Source of the DNA: Syntrophorhabdaceae bacterium
GTDB lineage: Bacteria; Desulfobacterota; Syntrophorhabdia; Syntrophorhabdales; Syntrophorhabdaceae
Reading direction: 5' to 3'
Assembly: GCA_028698615.1 (NCBI GenBank)
Contig: JAQVWF010000021.1
Location: 1 to 41,927 of the forward strand
Length of the DNA: 41,927 nucleotides
Part shown: piece after piece, positions 26,290-35,423 of the stretch
Layout of the letters: each line of letters opens with the position of its first letter
Numbering within the stretch: the first letter of the stretch is position 1
The notes under the pieces: model-generated
Database searches by the model: none
What the model saw: only the letters and a program-made list of their open reading frames with translations
What the model was told of the DNA's origin: nothing
Program-made: the position numbers and the translations under genes

Positions 26290-26294
26290 TTTTT

Positions 26295-27611
26295 ATGCGA
26301 TTTGTTATTGAAAATTTTGGCTGTCAGATGAATGACCACGATATGGACAAGATGGGGTCTGTCCTCATCGATCATGGACATGTGCCGGGCAGCGATATCG
26401 AGGATGCCGATGTCGTCATAGTCAATACATGCTGCATCAGGGAGAAGGCGGAGCAAAAGTTCTACAGCCTCATGGGAAGACTTCAGCAGGTGCGGGGGAG
26501 GAAAGCGGTCATTCTGGGCGTGACGGGATGCATTGCCGAGCAGGAAAAGGACAATATCTTCAACCGCCTGCCCTTCATCGATTTCTCGCTGGGACCATCC
26601 AACATTCACCGGATAGCCGAGGCAGTGCAAAACGCGGCGGGCCAGACCCGCACTTCGGCCTTCGGCGACAACGGCCTCTCCCCGTCGCTCATGATCCGGC
26701 CCCACAACACCCGCAGGGGCATCAAGGGCTACCTTACCATTATGAAAGGGTGCAATAACTTCTGCAGCTACTGCGTGGTCCCTTACGTCCGGGGACGCGA
26801 AGAGAGCCGGGAAAGTGGGGATATCCTTGCCGAGATCCGCCAGATGGCACAGCGGGGCATTGTGGACGTCACGCTCCTCGGCCAGAACGTCAATTCTTAT
26901 AATAATGGCGGAAACGACCTTTCTTTCCCGGAGCTTTTGAAGAGAATAGACACAATACCGGGGATATCCCGGCTGCGCTTCGTCACCTCCCATCCAAAAG
27001 ACATCTCGCAGGAACTCATCGAGTGCTTCGGGACCTTGAAAACGCTGTGCGAATCCATTCACCTCCCCTTCCAGTCAGGCTCCGACAGGATCCTCGCCCT
27101 CATGAACAGGGGCTACACCGCCTCCGAATACCTGAAGAAGGTCGAGGCGCTTAAACGGCAATGCCCCGGCATCGCCATAACCGCCGACTGCATCGTCGGT
27201 TTCCCCGGTGAGGAGGAAAGCGACTTCGAGGCAACGATGGATCTCATGGGAACCGTCAGGTTCGACGGGATCTTTTCCTTTGTCTATTCAGCGAGAAAGT
27301 TCACAGCCGCCGCTGCCCTTCCCGGCAAGGTGCCGCCTGACATCGCCCATGACAGGCTCATTCGTTTTCAGAAGAGGCAGAAGGCGATAACGCTCGAGGC
27401 GAACCGGAAGATGGAGGGCACAAGAATCGAGGTCCTCGTTGAAGGCCGGAGCAAAAATTCCGCCGACGAACTCTCGGGAAGGACGCGGACCGGCAAGATA
27501 GTCAACTTCAAGGGCAGCGGGTCCATGGTTTACAAATTAGTGGAAGTGGATATAATAAAAGGGTATGCTAATTCATTACGGGGCGATACAGCGGATGCCC
27601 CGGGGAGGTAG
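26295..27611 (+). CDS. miaB: tRNA methylthiotransferase MiaB
   Basis: The 438-residue protein adds the 2-methylthio group to i6A37 in tRNA. The N-terminal UPF0004 domain has C10 (FGCQMN), C46 (NTCCIREKA) and C79 (TGCIAEQ). The radical-SAM domain has CNNFCSYC (C153, C157, C160). A C-terminal TRAM domain follows (about 365-430). The frame extends to GTG 26268, but ATG 26295 gives the family N-terminus. No ribosome site is evident there, as the repeat abuts the start. Confidence 0.95.
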   Translation: MRFVIENFGCQMNDHDMDKMGSVLIDHGHVPGSDIEDADVVIVNTCCIREKAEQKFYSLMGRLQQVRGRKAVILGVTGCIAEQEKDNIFNRLPFIDFSLGPSNIHRIAEAVQNAAGQTRTSAFGDNGLSPSLMIRPHNTRRGIKGYLTIMKGCNNFCSYCVVPYVRGREESRESGDILAEIRQMAQRGIVDVTLLGQNVNSYNNGGNDLSFPELLKRIDTIPGISRLRFVTSHPKDISQELIECFGTLKTLCESIHLPFQSGSDRILALMNRGYTASEYLKKVEALKRQCPGIAITADCIVGFPGEEESDFEATMDLMGTVRFDGIFSFVYSARKFTAAAALPGKVPPDIAHDRLIRFQKRQKAITLEANRKMEGTRIEVLVEGRSKNSADELSGRTRTGKIVNFKGSGSMVYKLVEVDIIKGYANSLRGDTADAPGR

Positions 27612-27615
27612 TACG

Positions 27616-28116
27616 ATGCTTAAAGAGATGAAGGTCGCCGGGATCACCGTGGACCCTTTCACCAATACACCGATCGTTCTCCTGAAGGATTCCGAGGAAA
27701 AGGATGTCCTCCCCATCTGGATCGGGCTCCTCGAGGCATCGAGCATCGCAACCGCCCTTGAGAACATAGAGACGCCGAGGCCCATGACACACGATCTTCT
27801 CAAGAACATCCTCGACAGTCTTGGAGTGAAGATATTGAAGATAGAGGTGAACGATCTCAAGGACAATACCTATTACGCCCTCATTCATCTGGACGTCAAC
27901 AAGAAACGGATGGTCATAGACTCACGTCCCAGCGATGCCATAGCCATCGCGCTTCGCACCAGCGCCCCTATCTTTGTCGAAGAAAGCGTCATACAGCGCT
28001 CGGCGAAGGTGGATCTCGCCACACAGAAAGGCGACAAGGTGGTCACGGAAAGCTCCGACTGGGAGGACATACTGGAAAACCTCTCCCAGGACGATTTTGG
28101 AAAGTACAAAATGTAA
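27616..28116 (+). CDS. bifunctional nuclease family protein (DUF151)
   Basis: The 166-residue protein has the family core LPIWIGLLEASSIATALEN, RPMTHDLLKNILDSLG, and SRPSDAIAIALRTSAPIFVEE. Homologues are described as DNase/RNase in plants and bacteria. The ATG at 27616 has GGGGAGG in front and is preferred to upstream ATGs inside miaB. It starts four bases after the miaB stop, so translation is probably coupled. Confidence 0.9.
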   Translation: MLKEMKVAGITVDPFTNTPIVLLKDSEEKDVLPIWIGLLEASSIATALENIETPRPMTHDLLKNILDSLGVKILKIEVNDLKDNTYYALIHLDVNKKRMVIDSRPSDAIAIALRTSAPIFVEESVIQRSAKVDLATQKGDKVVTESSDWEDILENLSQDDFGKYKM

Positions 28117-28129
28117 TATAGATTTCCGA

Positions 28130-28158
28130 ACCAGAAAGAAGTTATCTTTCGTTCTGGT
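28130..28158. terminator. hairpin after the bifunctional nuclease gene
   Basis: ACCAGAA (28130-28136) pairs with TTCTGGT (28152-28158), with further inner pairs after one mismatch. It lies 13 bases after the stop. No T-run follows, so it may be a processing or weak termination element. Confidence 0.35.
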
Positions 28159-28265
28159 CAGGAGATCAAGGGATTGTGCGGAGGCGTACACCTGGTACAC
28201 CGCACGAGCAAGACCGAAGATTGACACAGCCAGGGCGTAAAAGAGCCCTTTATAATTCGGAAATT

Positions 28266-28916
28266 ATGATCGATCTGCACACACATACCCTGTTGAGTGA
28301 CGGCGAACTGCTCCCTGCCGAACTTGCCCGCCGGGCAAGAGTGAAAGGCTACACGGCGCTTGGCATATCGGACCATGTGGACGTAACCACCATAGAGAAT
28401 GTGGCTGCATCCATCCTGAAATTGAGCAGATACGGCGAGTTGCATGAGGGTATCGCGATCGTCGCCGGGGCCGAACTCACCCATTGCCCGGCAAAGCAGA
28501 TCGGTGAACTCACCGCCATGGCCCGCAAGCTCGGCTTTTCCTACGTCGTCGTGCACGGAGAGACCATCGCGGAGCCCGTGGAGGAAGGGACCAATGCCGC
28601 AGCTATCGAGGCAGGGGTCGACATCCTCGCCCACCCTGGTCTGATAACGCCGAAAGAGGTGCAGGCGGCGAAGGAGCGTGGTGTGCTCCTGGAAATAACC
28701 ACCCGGAAAGGTCATTCCCTGACCAACGGCCATGTCGCGAAACTGGCCATGTCCATCGGCGCCAAAATGGTCATAAACACTGATTCCCACAGCCCGTCGG
28801 ACCTCGTTACCGACGCACAGGCCCTGAGGGTAGTGCTGGGTGCGGGGCTCGGCAATGAAGATTTCATAACCATGCAGCAAAATGCGGAAGCACTCATCCG
28901 AAAGACAACAAGGTAG
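28266..28916 (+). CDS. PHP-domain phosphatase, probable histidinol-phosphatase
   Basis: The 216-residue PHP-fold protein has the metal-ligand set expected of the family: H5 and H7 (MIDLHTH), D12, H37, E70, H97, H123 (LAHPG), D173 and H175 (NTDSH). It is six bases before hisC, so it probably removes the phosphate from histidinol phosphate, the step after HisC. Other PHP roles (nucleotide or sugar phosphatase) are possible. The ATG at 28266 begins at the first PHP motif. A TATAAT at 28251-28256 lies close upstream; a TTGACA at 28221-28226 is 24 bases away from it, too far for a standard promoter. Confidence 0.85.
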   Translation: MIDLHTHTLLSDGELLPAELARRARVKGYTALGISDHVDVTTIENVAASILKLSRYGELHEGIAIVAGAELTHCPAKQIGELTAMARKLGFSYVVVHGETIAEPVEEGTNAAAIEAGVDILAHPGLITPKEVQAAKERGVLLEITTRKGHSLTNGHVAKLAMSIGAKMVINTDSHSPSDLVTDAQALRVVLGAGLGNEDFITMQQNAEALIRKTTR

Positions 28917-28922
28917 ACGGCC

Positions 28923-29987
28923 ATGAAGTTCTCCATCAGCGACAGCGTCAAGAACATACCCTATTACCCGAAGGCCCTCATGTACGGCCACGAGGACGGT
29001 TGGGTCCGCCTCTCGTCCAACGAAAACCCCTACCCCCCGTCGGAGAAGGTCTTCGAGTCCATCCTCGACGCGCTTTTCGCCATCAACCGTTATCCGGGGG
29101 GAGAAAAAGAGCTCAAGGATGACCTTGCTGCTTTCTATCACCTCACGGGAGACAATTTCATCATAGGCAACGGTTCCAATGAACTCATCGAAATGTCCTT
29201 CCGGGCCATGAAACACGACGAGCGAAAGGGCGTCATCGTCACCGAGTCGTCATTTGCCTTTTACGAGATAGCGGCCAGGATCTACGGATACGAGACAAAA
29301 AAGGTGCCCCTCACGGGCCTTCGCACGGACCTCGCGAAGATAGCCTCCGAGATAGACGGCAAGACCCGCATCATCTTCCTCAACAACCCCCTGAACCCCA
29401 CGGGAACCACGTACGGGAAAGATGAGTTCGAGCGCTTCATGGGTCGTGTCCCGGAAGACATACTCGTCGTCGTCGATGAGGCTTACGCGGAGTTCGCCGA
29501 AACCAAGAGTTTTCCAGGAACGCTGGCCTACATAAACAAGTATCCCGTCCTCATGCTGAGAACCTTCTCCAAGGCCTACGGCCTTGCCGGCCTCAGGGTC
29601 GGATACGGAATTGGGAACGCGACGCTGGTCTCTTTCCTTGAACGGACCAAGCAGCCCTTCAGCATAAACCTCATAGCCATTCTCGCCGCACAGGCGGCTC
29701 TTAAGGACGAGGCCCGTCTTGCCTCGGTCCTCGCCAACAACAGGTCCGCAAAACAGTTCTATTACGACGCCCTCAAGGAAATGTCCCTGGAGTACATCCC
29801 CACGGAAGCCAATTTTGTCCTTGTCAGGATAGGCGACCGGGCCGAGGAGATCACGAAAAAGCTTTTCGACAGAAAGGTCCTCGTGCGCTTCATGGGTGCC
29901 TACGGCCTCCCCGACTGCATCCGCATCTCCTTCGGCACCCCTTTCGAGAACACCCGCTGCATCCAAGAGCTGAAGAGACTGTTCTGA
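28923..29987 (+). CDS. hisC: histidinol-phosphate aminotransferase
   Basis: The 354-residue PLP enzyme transfers an amino group from glutamate to imidazole-acetol phosphate. Motifs include SSNENPYPPS, LNNPLNPTGT, VVVDEAYAEF and RTFSKAYGLAGLRVGY with the PLP lysine K217. It is directly after the PHP phosphatase. Other class I/II aminotransferases (for example aromatic) cannot be fully excluded, but the motif set and length fit HisC. The rest of the his operon is not in the window. Confidence 0.93.
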   Translation: MKFSISDSVKNIPYYPKALMYGHEDGWVRLSSNENPYPPSEKVFESILDALFAINRYPGGEKELKDDLAAFYHLTGDNFIIGNGSNELIEMSFRAMKHDERKGVIVTESSFAFYEIAARIYGYETKKVPLTGLRTDLAKIASEIDGKTRIIFLNNPLNPTGTTYGKDEFERFMGRVPEDILVVVDEAYAEFAETKSFPGTLAYINKYPVLMLRTFSKAYGLAGLRVGYGIGNATLVSFLERTKQPFSINLIAILAAQAALKDEARLASVLANNRSAKQFYYDALKEMSLEYIPTEANFVLVRIGDRAEEITKKLFDRKVLVRFMGAYGLPDCIRISFGTPFENTRCIQELKRLF

Positions 29988-30050
29988 ACCGCTGAAAAAA
30001 CACCTGTGCTGCCCGCGGCGTTGTGTGTCGGGGTCACACGGGGTTCGGCT

Positions 30051-30079
30051 TTGAATTCTGTCGAGACTTGGTATATACT
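30051..30079 (+). promoter_or_regulatory. promoter of cmk-ispH-rpsA
   Basis: TTGAAT (30051-30056), 17 bases, TATACT (30074-30079), four and five of six consensus bases or better. Transcription would start near 30086, about 33 bases before the cmk GTG. Confidence 0.6.
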
Positions 30080-30118
30080 GATTACTTGGCATCAGTCTTT
30101 CAAACTGCGGGAAACAAC

Positions 30119-30787
30119 GTGACTTTAAAGAAAAACAAGATCATCACCATAGACGGACCCAGCGGCGCCGGCAAATCTACTATTGCCAGGCTGCTTGCCT
30201 CCACGGCCGGATATACGTACATCGATTCCGGCGCTATTTACCGTGGCGTCGCTTACGCCTACAAGACCAGGGGAACCGGGGGGGCCATAGAGGATCTCCT
30301 CGGGGATCTCCCTCTCTCCTTCAAATTCGGGAATGATACGCGCGTTACCCTTTCGGGAAAGGACATCTCCGAGGAGATCCGGGAGCCCGATATCTCCCTC
30401 CTTGCCTCCTCCCTCTCACAGATGCAGATCGTGAGAGACTATGCAAATGCGGTCCAGCGCAGGCTGGCTCGGAGAGGGAAGGTCGTCCTGGAAGGGCGCG
30501 ACACGGGGAGTGTCGTCTTTCCCGACGCCGACATCAAGTTCTATCTCGATGCACGCCCCGATGAAAGGGCAAACCGAAGATATGACGAACTTGCGGCGAA
30601 GGGCTCCGGTCCCGCCTTTTCCACGGTAAAGGAAGATATGGAGAAACGGGACAGGAACGATTCCGAGCGGGCCATCGCCCCCCTTGTCGTTCCCCCCGGG
30701 GCAATCGTCGTGGACACAACGGGAACGGACGCCCAGGGGGTCTTGCGCACGGTCCTCGCACACATTGAAGGGAGAGACAGCCAGTAG
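30119..30787 (+). CDS. cmk: cytidylate kinase
   Basis: The 222-residue protein phosphorylates CMP and dCMP. It has the P-loop GPSGAGKST, YIDSGAIYRGVAYA, and RGKVVLEGRDTGSVVFPDA. The start is GTG (30119), chosen because the frame before it does not match the family and lies within the promoter. It is followed after two bases by ispH, a linkage often seen as cmk-ispH-rpsA. Confidence 0.95.
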   Translation: MTLKKNKIITIDGPSGAGKSTIARLLASTAGYTYIDSGAIYRGVAYAYKTRGTGGAIEDLLGDLPLSFKFGNDTRVTLSGKDISEEIREPDISLLASSLSQMQIVRDYANAVQRRLARRGKVVLEGRDTGSVVFPDADIKFYLDARPDERANRRYDELAAKGSGPAFSTVKEDMEKRDRNDSERAIAPLVVPPGAIVVDTTGTDAQGVLRTVLAHIEGRDSQ

Positions 30788-30789
30788 AT

Positions 30790-31611
30790 ATGAATGTGAT
30801 CAAGACCAGGAACATCGGATTCTGTTTCGGCGTCAAGCGCGCCATCAAAATGGTCCTCAAGGCGGCGGAGGAAACGGGCGGCAAGGTGTCAACCATCGGG
30901 CCCATCATCCACAATCCGCAGATGGTGGACCTCTTGAAGGAAAAGGGCGTCATACCCGTCGAGGACGTCCACCAGGTCACGGAGGGAACCATCGTCTTCA
31001 GGACCCACGGCATCAGGAAGGATGAAGAGGAATATGTCCGAAGCACGGGGCTGAGGACCATCGACACGACCTGCCCCTTCGTGAAGCGTGTGCGAAAACA
31101 CGCAAAGTACCTGGAAAGAAGCGGCTATCAGGTCGTGATCGTTGGCGACAGAAACCACCCCGAGGTGAAAAGTGTCTTGAGTTATTTGGATAACGATGGT
31201 ATCGTACTGCAGGAACCAACAACATTAACCGCCAAAAAGGTGGGGGTTGTAAGCCAGACCACCCTCGATAAAGGAACCTTCGTCGGAATCGTCAAAGAGC
31301 TTATCGCAGGCGTGGAAGAGCTGAGGATCTACAATACAATTTGCGAAAGCACCCAGATACGACAGAATGAGGCCATAGAGTTATCGGGCGAAGTCGATAT
31401 GATGCTGGTAGTGGGGGGGAAGAACAGCTCCAACTGCACAAAACTCTACAAGGTCGTTCACAAGGTACAACCAAACACCCATCATATCGAGACTGTTGAA
31501 GATCTTCGGCCGGAGTGGTTTCGGAACGTAACCCGCGTAGGTTTGACGGGGGGCGCATCGACTCCCGATCTTATTATAGATATTGTCGAAGGGCGCGTAA
31601 AAAACTTTTAG
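30790..31611 (+). CDS. ispH: 4-hydroxy-3-methylbut-2-enyl diphosphate reductase
   Basis: The 273-residue Fe-S enzyme makes IPP and DMAPP in the last MEP-pathway step. Cluster cysteines C12 (FCFGVKRAI), C95 (DTTCPFVK) and C185 (NTICESTQIRQ) are present, with H41, H73 and the catalytic glutamate E125 (NHPEV). It starts two bases after cmk and lies ten bases before rpsA. Confidence 0.97.
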   Translation: MNVIKTRNIGFCFGVKRAIKMVLKAAEETGGKVSTIGPIIHNPQMVDLLKEKGVIPVEDVHQVTEGTIVFRTHGIRKDEEEYVRSTGLRTIDTTCPFVKRVRKHAKYLERSGYQVVIVGDRNHPEVKSVLSYLDNDGIVLQEPTTLTAKKVGVVSQTTLDKGTFVGIVKELIAGVEELRIYNTICESTQIRQNEAIELSGEVDMMLVVGGKNSSNCTKLYKVVHKVQPNTHHIETVEDLRPEWFRNVTRVGLTGGASTPDLIIDIVEGRVKNF

Positions 31612-31621
31612 GGGGCACAGG

Positions 31622-33340
31622 ATGATGGTGGAGACAGATACCGGCACACCAAAAGAAAACTCACAGGAGGACATGCAGACCCTATACGAAACGTCGATGA
31701 AAAGCCTCCAGGAAGGGAACGTCCTTAAAGGCAAGGTCATCAACATTGCGGGCGATTCGGTAATCGTGGATGTGGGTTTGAAGTCTGAGGGTATAGTCTC
31801 CCTCCAGGAGTTCTCTCCGAAAGAAGGCGAGGCCCAGCCCATCAACGTTGACGATGAAGTGGAAGTGATGGTCGTCGGCCGCGAAAGAGAATCGGGTCTC
31901 TTGAGGCTGTCAAAAAAGAGGGTTGACGAGGTCAAGACCTGGGAAAAGATCGATAAGTCTCTCAATGACGGTACTCCCCTGGAAGGCCACATCATGAACG
32001 AGGTCAAGGGCGGGTTCATCGTCGACATGGGGATCAGCGCCTTTCTGCCGCTCTCGCAAGTCGACATCAAGCCCGTGAAGAACCCTTCTTCGTTTGTGGG
32101 AAGGAGCCTCAAGTTCAAGGTCATCAAGTCCAACCGGAGAAAAGGCAGCATCATCCTTTCGAGACGGGTTCTCCTCGAGGAAGAAAGGGACAGGAAGCGG
32201 CAGGAATTCTGGAAGAACGTCAAAGACGGCCAGATCATATATGGGTTTGTCAGGAACATCACCGATTACGGGGCCTTTGTCGACCTCGGCGGCGTTGACG
32301 GTTTTCTCCACATAAACGACATTACCTGGGGAAAGATCACCCATCCCAAGGAATATCTGAGGATAGGGGACGAGGTAAAGGTCAAGATCATTGCCATCGA
32401 TACGGAAAAGGGGCGTGTTTCCATAGGCATGAAGCAGCTCAAGACCGATCCCTGGCTGAAGATAGATGAAAAATACCCCGTCGGAACCAGGGTCAAAGGC
32501 AAGGTGGTGGGAATCGTGGAATACGGGGCGTTCGTCGAGCTGGAGCAGGGACTCGAAGGGTTGCTTCACGTCAGCGAGATGAGCTGGGACAAGAAGTTCA
32601 AGAACCCCTCCAAGCTCGTCAACAAGGGCGATGCCCTCGAGCTCGTCGTCCTGAAGATCGATCTCGATAAAAAACGTATCTCTCTCGGGCTGAAACAGCT
32701 GGCTCCCGATCCCTGGGACGAGCTTGAGGTGAATTATCCGGCGGGTTCTATCGTTAAAGGCAAGGTCAAGAACTTCACCGAATTCGGCATGTTTGTCGGC
32801 ATCGGCAACGGTATCGACGGACTTGTCCATATGTCGGAGCTCTCCTGGTCGCGAAGAAAAAAGACATCACAGGACCAGTTCAAGAAAGGCGCCACCATCG
32901 ACGCGCTCGTCCTCAATATCGACAAGGTCCAGAAGAAATTCTCGCTCAGCATCAAACGTCTCAAGGAAGACCCCTGGAAAGGGGTGGCAAGCCGTTATTC
33001 GACAGGTGACGTGGTGGACGGTCATATCACCAGCATTACCGATTTCGGTGTATTCGTCGAGATAGAAGAGGGGATCGAAGGCCTCATCCATATCTCGGAG
33101 ATGGATGAGCTCCAGGGAAAACAGCCCTCCGAGGTCTTCACCCTCGATGACAAGATACAGGCGGCCATTCTCAATATAGACGAAAAGGAAAAGAGGATTG
33201 CGCTCAGCACCAGAGTGCTCAGGAAGAGGGAGAACCGGACCCCCACGGAGACACGAGTGGAGAACACGGGTGCTTTCTCCACTCTGGGCGACATTCTTGA
33301 GCCTGCCATGAAGAAGAACAACGGCGAAAATACAGATTGA
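31622..33340 (+). CDS. rpsA: 30S ribosomal protein S1
   Basis: The 572-residue protein has six S1 RNA-binding repeats, each ending in a pattern like GRVSIGMKQL or KRISLGLKQL, as in E. coli (557). It recruits mRNA to the 30S subunit. It ends with a polar tail after the sixth repeat. It is part of the cmk-ispH-rpsA set. Confidence 0.97.
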   Translation: MMVETDTGTPKENSQEDMQTLYETSMKSLQEGNVLKGKVINIAGDSVIVDVGLKSEGIVSLQEFSPKEGEAQPINVDDEVEVMVVGRERESGLLRLSKKRVDEVKTWEKIDKSLNDGTPLEGHIMNEVKGGFIVDMGISAFLPLSQVDIKPVKNPSSFVGRSLKFKVIKSNRRKGSIILSRRVLLEEERDRKRQEFWKNVKDGQIIYGFVRNITDYGAFVDLGGVDGFLHINDITWGKITHPKEYLRIGDEVKVKIIAIDTEKGRVSIGMKQLKTDPWLKIDEKYPVGTRVKGKVVGIVEYGAFVELEQGLEGLLHVSEMSWDKKFKNPSKLVNKGDALELVVLKIDLDKKRISLGLKQLAPDPWDELEVNYPAGSIVKGKVKNFTEFGMFVGIGNGIDGLVHMSELSWSRRKKTSQDQFKKGATIDALVLNIDKVQKKFSLSIKRLKEDPWKGVASRYSTGDVVDGHITSITDFGVFVEIEEGIEGLIHISEMDELQGKQPSEVFTLDDKIQAAILNIDEKEKRIALSTRVLRKRENRTPTETRVENTGAFSTLGDILEPAMKKNNGENTD

Positions 33341-33359
33341 TCAGAAGGAAGGAAGAAGA

Positions 33360-33545
33360 ATGACCATCAGCCAGGATTTGCTTGAGATCCTCTGTTGTCC
33401 CAAATGTAAAGGCGACCTTGCCTTGACGGCTTCCCAGGAAGGGCTTGCCTGCGCTTCCTGCGGTCTTCTTTATCCCATACGGGACGGCATTCCCGTAATG
33501 CTCATCGAGGAAGCCCTGCCGATCAAACCCGATGATCTGAAATAG
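33360..33545 (+). CDS. Trm112-like (YcaR/UPF0434) small zinc protein
   Basis: The 61-residue protein has CCPKC (C12, C13, C16), CASC (C31, C34) and YPIRDGIPVML, the Trm112/UPF0434 pattern. Yeast and archaeal Trm112 activate methyltransferases; in bacteria the role is less clear. It lies 19 bases after rpsA and six before the acyltransferase, a context often seen with lipid A genes. Confidence 0.92.
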   Translation: MTISQDLLEILCCPKCKGDLALTASQEGLACASCGLLYPIRDGIPVMLIEEALPIKPDDLK

Positions 33546-33551
33546 GTTGGT

Positions 33552-34439
33552 TTGATAGCAGACATCGTCATTATCGCCTTTATAAAAGCACTGCAATGCT
33601 GCCTTATGGCCCTGCCCGAGAGTGCCCGACTGGGCACAGGCAGGTGGTTCGGAAGGATTGGCTTCACTATTCTGAGAAGACGCCGGAATATCGCCATCTC
33701 CAATATACAGAGGGCCTTCCCCGAGATATCCCGCGATGAGGCCAGGGGTATTGCCCTGAGCTGCTTTCAAAAGCTCGGCACCAACATGATCGAACTGATC
33801 CTCGTCCCCTTTCTTCCCCCCGACGAGGTACCCCAAAGGTTCTCCCTTGAACCAAAGCACATCGTTGAGGGAACCCTCGCAGCAGGACGGGGCGTGATCG
33901 CACTCACCTTTCACTTCGGGAACTGGGAGATCATGGGAATTACATCAAAGCTTCTCAACCAGCCCGTGGTCGCACTGGCGAGACCCCTTAAGAAACATGC
34001 CCGGCTGAACACCTTCCTCAATCGCCTCAGGGAATCGACGGGCCTCACCATCATCGTCAACGCCAACACCGCGAGGGAGGTCATGCGCCTCCTCAAGAAG
34101 AACGCCATCATTGCCATCCTGGGCGATCAGCGGGAGAAGAGGTCCCGGGGTGTTTTCGTCGACTTCTTCGGCCAGAAGGTCCCCACATCGAAAGGCACCG
34201 CCATGATCGCGATGAAGACAGGTTGCCAGGTAGTCCCCTGCTACCCCGTGCGCAAGGGGTTTCTGCGCTACACCATCATGTGCGGCGAGCCCATCGTCAT
34301 GGAGCGCGAGGGCAACATCGAAGACCTCATGGCTAGAAATACCCGCAAGATCAACGCCTTCCTCGAAGACATAATCCGCCAGTACCCCGACGAATGGTTC
34401 TGGGTCCACCAACGCTGGGGAAGGAAAAGACGGGCTTGA
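33552..34439 (+). CDS. LpxL/HtrB-type lysophospholipid or lipid A acyltransferase
   Basis: The 295-residue protein has the catalytic HFGNWE (H121 and E126, HX4E) and a C-terminal DEWFWVHQRWGRK as in lipid A late acyltransferases. It would add a secondary acyl chain at the cytoplasmic face of the inner membrane. The start is TTG (33552) six bases after the upstream stop; no better start covers the N-terminal helix. Which acyl position it serves is unknown. Confidence 0.9.
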   Translation: MIADIVIIAFIKALQCCLMALPESARLGTGRWFGRIGFTILRRRRNIAISNIQRAFPEISRDEARGIALSCFQKLGTNMIELILVPFLPPDEVPQRFSLEPKHIVEGTLAAGRGVIALTFHFGNWEIMGITSKLLNQPVVALARPLKKHARLNTFLNRLRESTGLTIIVNANTAREVMRLLKKNAIIAILGDQREKRSRGVFVDFFGQKVPTSKGTAMIAMKTGCQVVPCYPVRKGFLRYTIMCGEPIVMEREGNIEDLMARNTRKINAFLEDIIRQYPDEWFWVHQRWGRKRRA

Positions 34440-34508
34440 ATAGCTTGAAGGGGACGAGAGTGACGAATGTCGGCGCGCATCAACGTGGTCTTGTACAAAA
34501 CCATATGC

Positions 34509-34528
34509 GGCCTCTTCAGGTCTTTTTT
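34509..34528 (+). terminator. possible rho-independent terminator inside the Kdo-kinase-like 3' end
   Basis: On the plus strand GGCCT (34509-34513) pairs with AGGTC (34518-34522) with one G-T pair and a CTTC loop, followed by six T (34523-34528). It lies 70 bases after the acyltransferase stop, overlapping the last codons of the convergent gene. The stem is short. Confidence 0.4.
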
Positions 34529-35316
34529 CTTCCATAGAGAAAACGGTCTATGGTCCAGCCGAGTTTTGAGGTTTGCTCCATTTTGTGGCGCTTCTGCGCC
34601 ATTCTGTTCATTATCCTATCGCCGGAGAGGCGCTCGTATGTCCTCAGAAAGATGAGCCGCTCGCTGTCGTCAATGGCGCGGCCAAAAAGGGGGGCATATT
34701 TTCTGACGAACCGGTCGAGGCGCCAGAACATTCTTTCGTAATCGTTCGATCCGACCTCTTTGTGGTATGCTTTGTCGAAGTCGAGGAAGAAGAGCTCCCC
34801 CATGGGGGCAACCAGCACGTTCCTGAGGTGCAGGTCGGGGTGATAGACTCCCAGCCGACCCATCTCGAAAAGGTCGGCGGCGAGCCTTTTCGACATTCGC
34901 AGGCGTTCCTTCCTTCCCGCAGATGCGAAGTATGTCATGAGGTCCCGGGCGTCCGGCAGGAGAAGGGACAGGAAGTAGAGTTTTCGGGAGGATGCCTGCC
35001 TCTCCACCACGTAGCCGACAGGACTGACCACGGGAAACCCCTTCTCTTCCAGATACGCTGTTACCTCAAGCTCACGGAGCGCCCTGCCCTGGCTGAGGAA
35101 CATCTCGCCTGTTATCCCCCGAAGCCAGCCGCCGTGAAGGTATTGCCTGCAAACGACCATCCTGCCCCCGAGCTCGAAGATACCTGGTGCTCCGCGGCCC
35201 CCCGGGAACCTCCTGGCGGGCTTACGGATGCCGGCGACAAGCTCCCCTGTATCAACCGGCTCCCCCCGGTAGACAAAGACATATCTCCCGCTTTGCTCCC
35301 TGTTGAATTTTGCCAT
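34516..35316 (-). CDS. Kdo-kinase-like (InaA/KdkA family) LPS kinase
   Basis: The 266-residue protein has the kinase-like core YHPDLHLRNVLV (catalytic D161) and LFFLDFDKA (metal D179), as in LPS core kinases such as KdkA, WaaP and InaA. It also has a typical lysine/glutamate region upstream (RALRELEVTAYL). It likely phosphorylates Kdo or a core sugar. The frame extends to 35418, but ATG 35316 follows AGGAAA and a promoter-like palindrome, and gives the family N-terminus. It is convergent with the lipid A acyltransferase gene. Confidence 0.82.
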   Translation of the reverse strand: MAKFNREQSGRYVFVYRGEPVDTGELVAGIRKPARRFPGGRGAPGIFELGGRMVVCRQYLHGGWLRGITGEMFLSQGRALRELEVTAYLEEKGFPVVSPVGYVVERQASSRKLYFLSLLLPDARDLMTYFASAGRKERLRMSKRLAADLFEMGRLGVYHPDLHLRNVLVAPMGELFFLDFDKAYHKEVGSNDYERMFWRLDRFVRKYAPLFGRAIDDSERLIFLRTYERLSGDRIMNRMAQKRHKMEQTSKLGWTIDRFLYGRKKT

Positions 35317-35324
35317 TTTCCTGA

Positions 35325-35339
35325 TTGTATACGATACAA
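35325..35339. promoter_or_regulatory. 15-bp perfect palindrome before the Kdo-kinase-like gene
   Basis: TTGTAT-ACG-ATACAA is a 6-3-6 inverted repeat, nine bases before the minus-strand ATG. It overlaps the probable promoter region, so it may be an operator. Its half site resembles that of the palindrome at 83-95 (TTGTA). Confidence 0.35.
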
Positions 35340-35423
35340 GCACATTTTTCCACGGAAAGAAGCGAAATACTCCAGAGGTGGCACTGCATGAACAACGCAG
35401 GCCGCCAATCAAGAACATCCTCT

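Noticed and set aside
28221-28256. TTGACA and TATAAT before the PHP gene
   Set aside because: The spacer is 24 bases, too long for a standard promoter.
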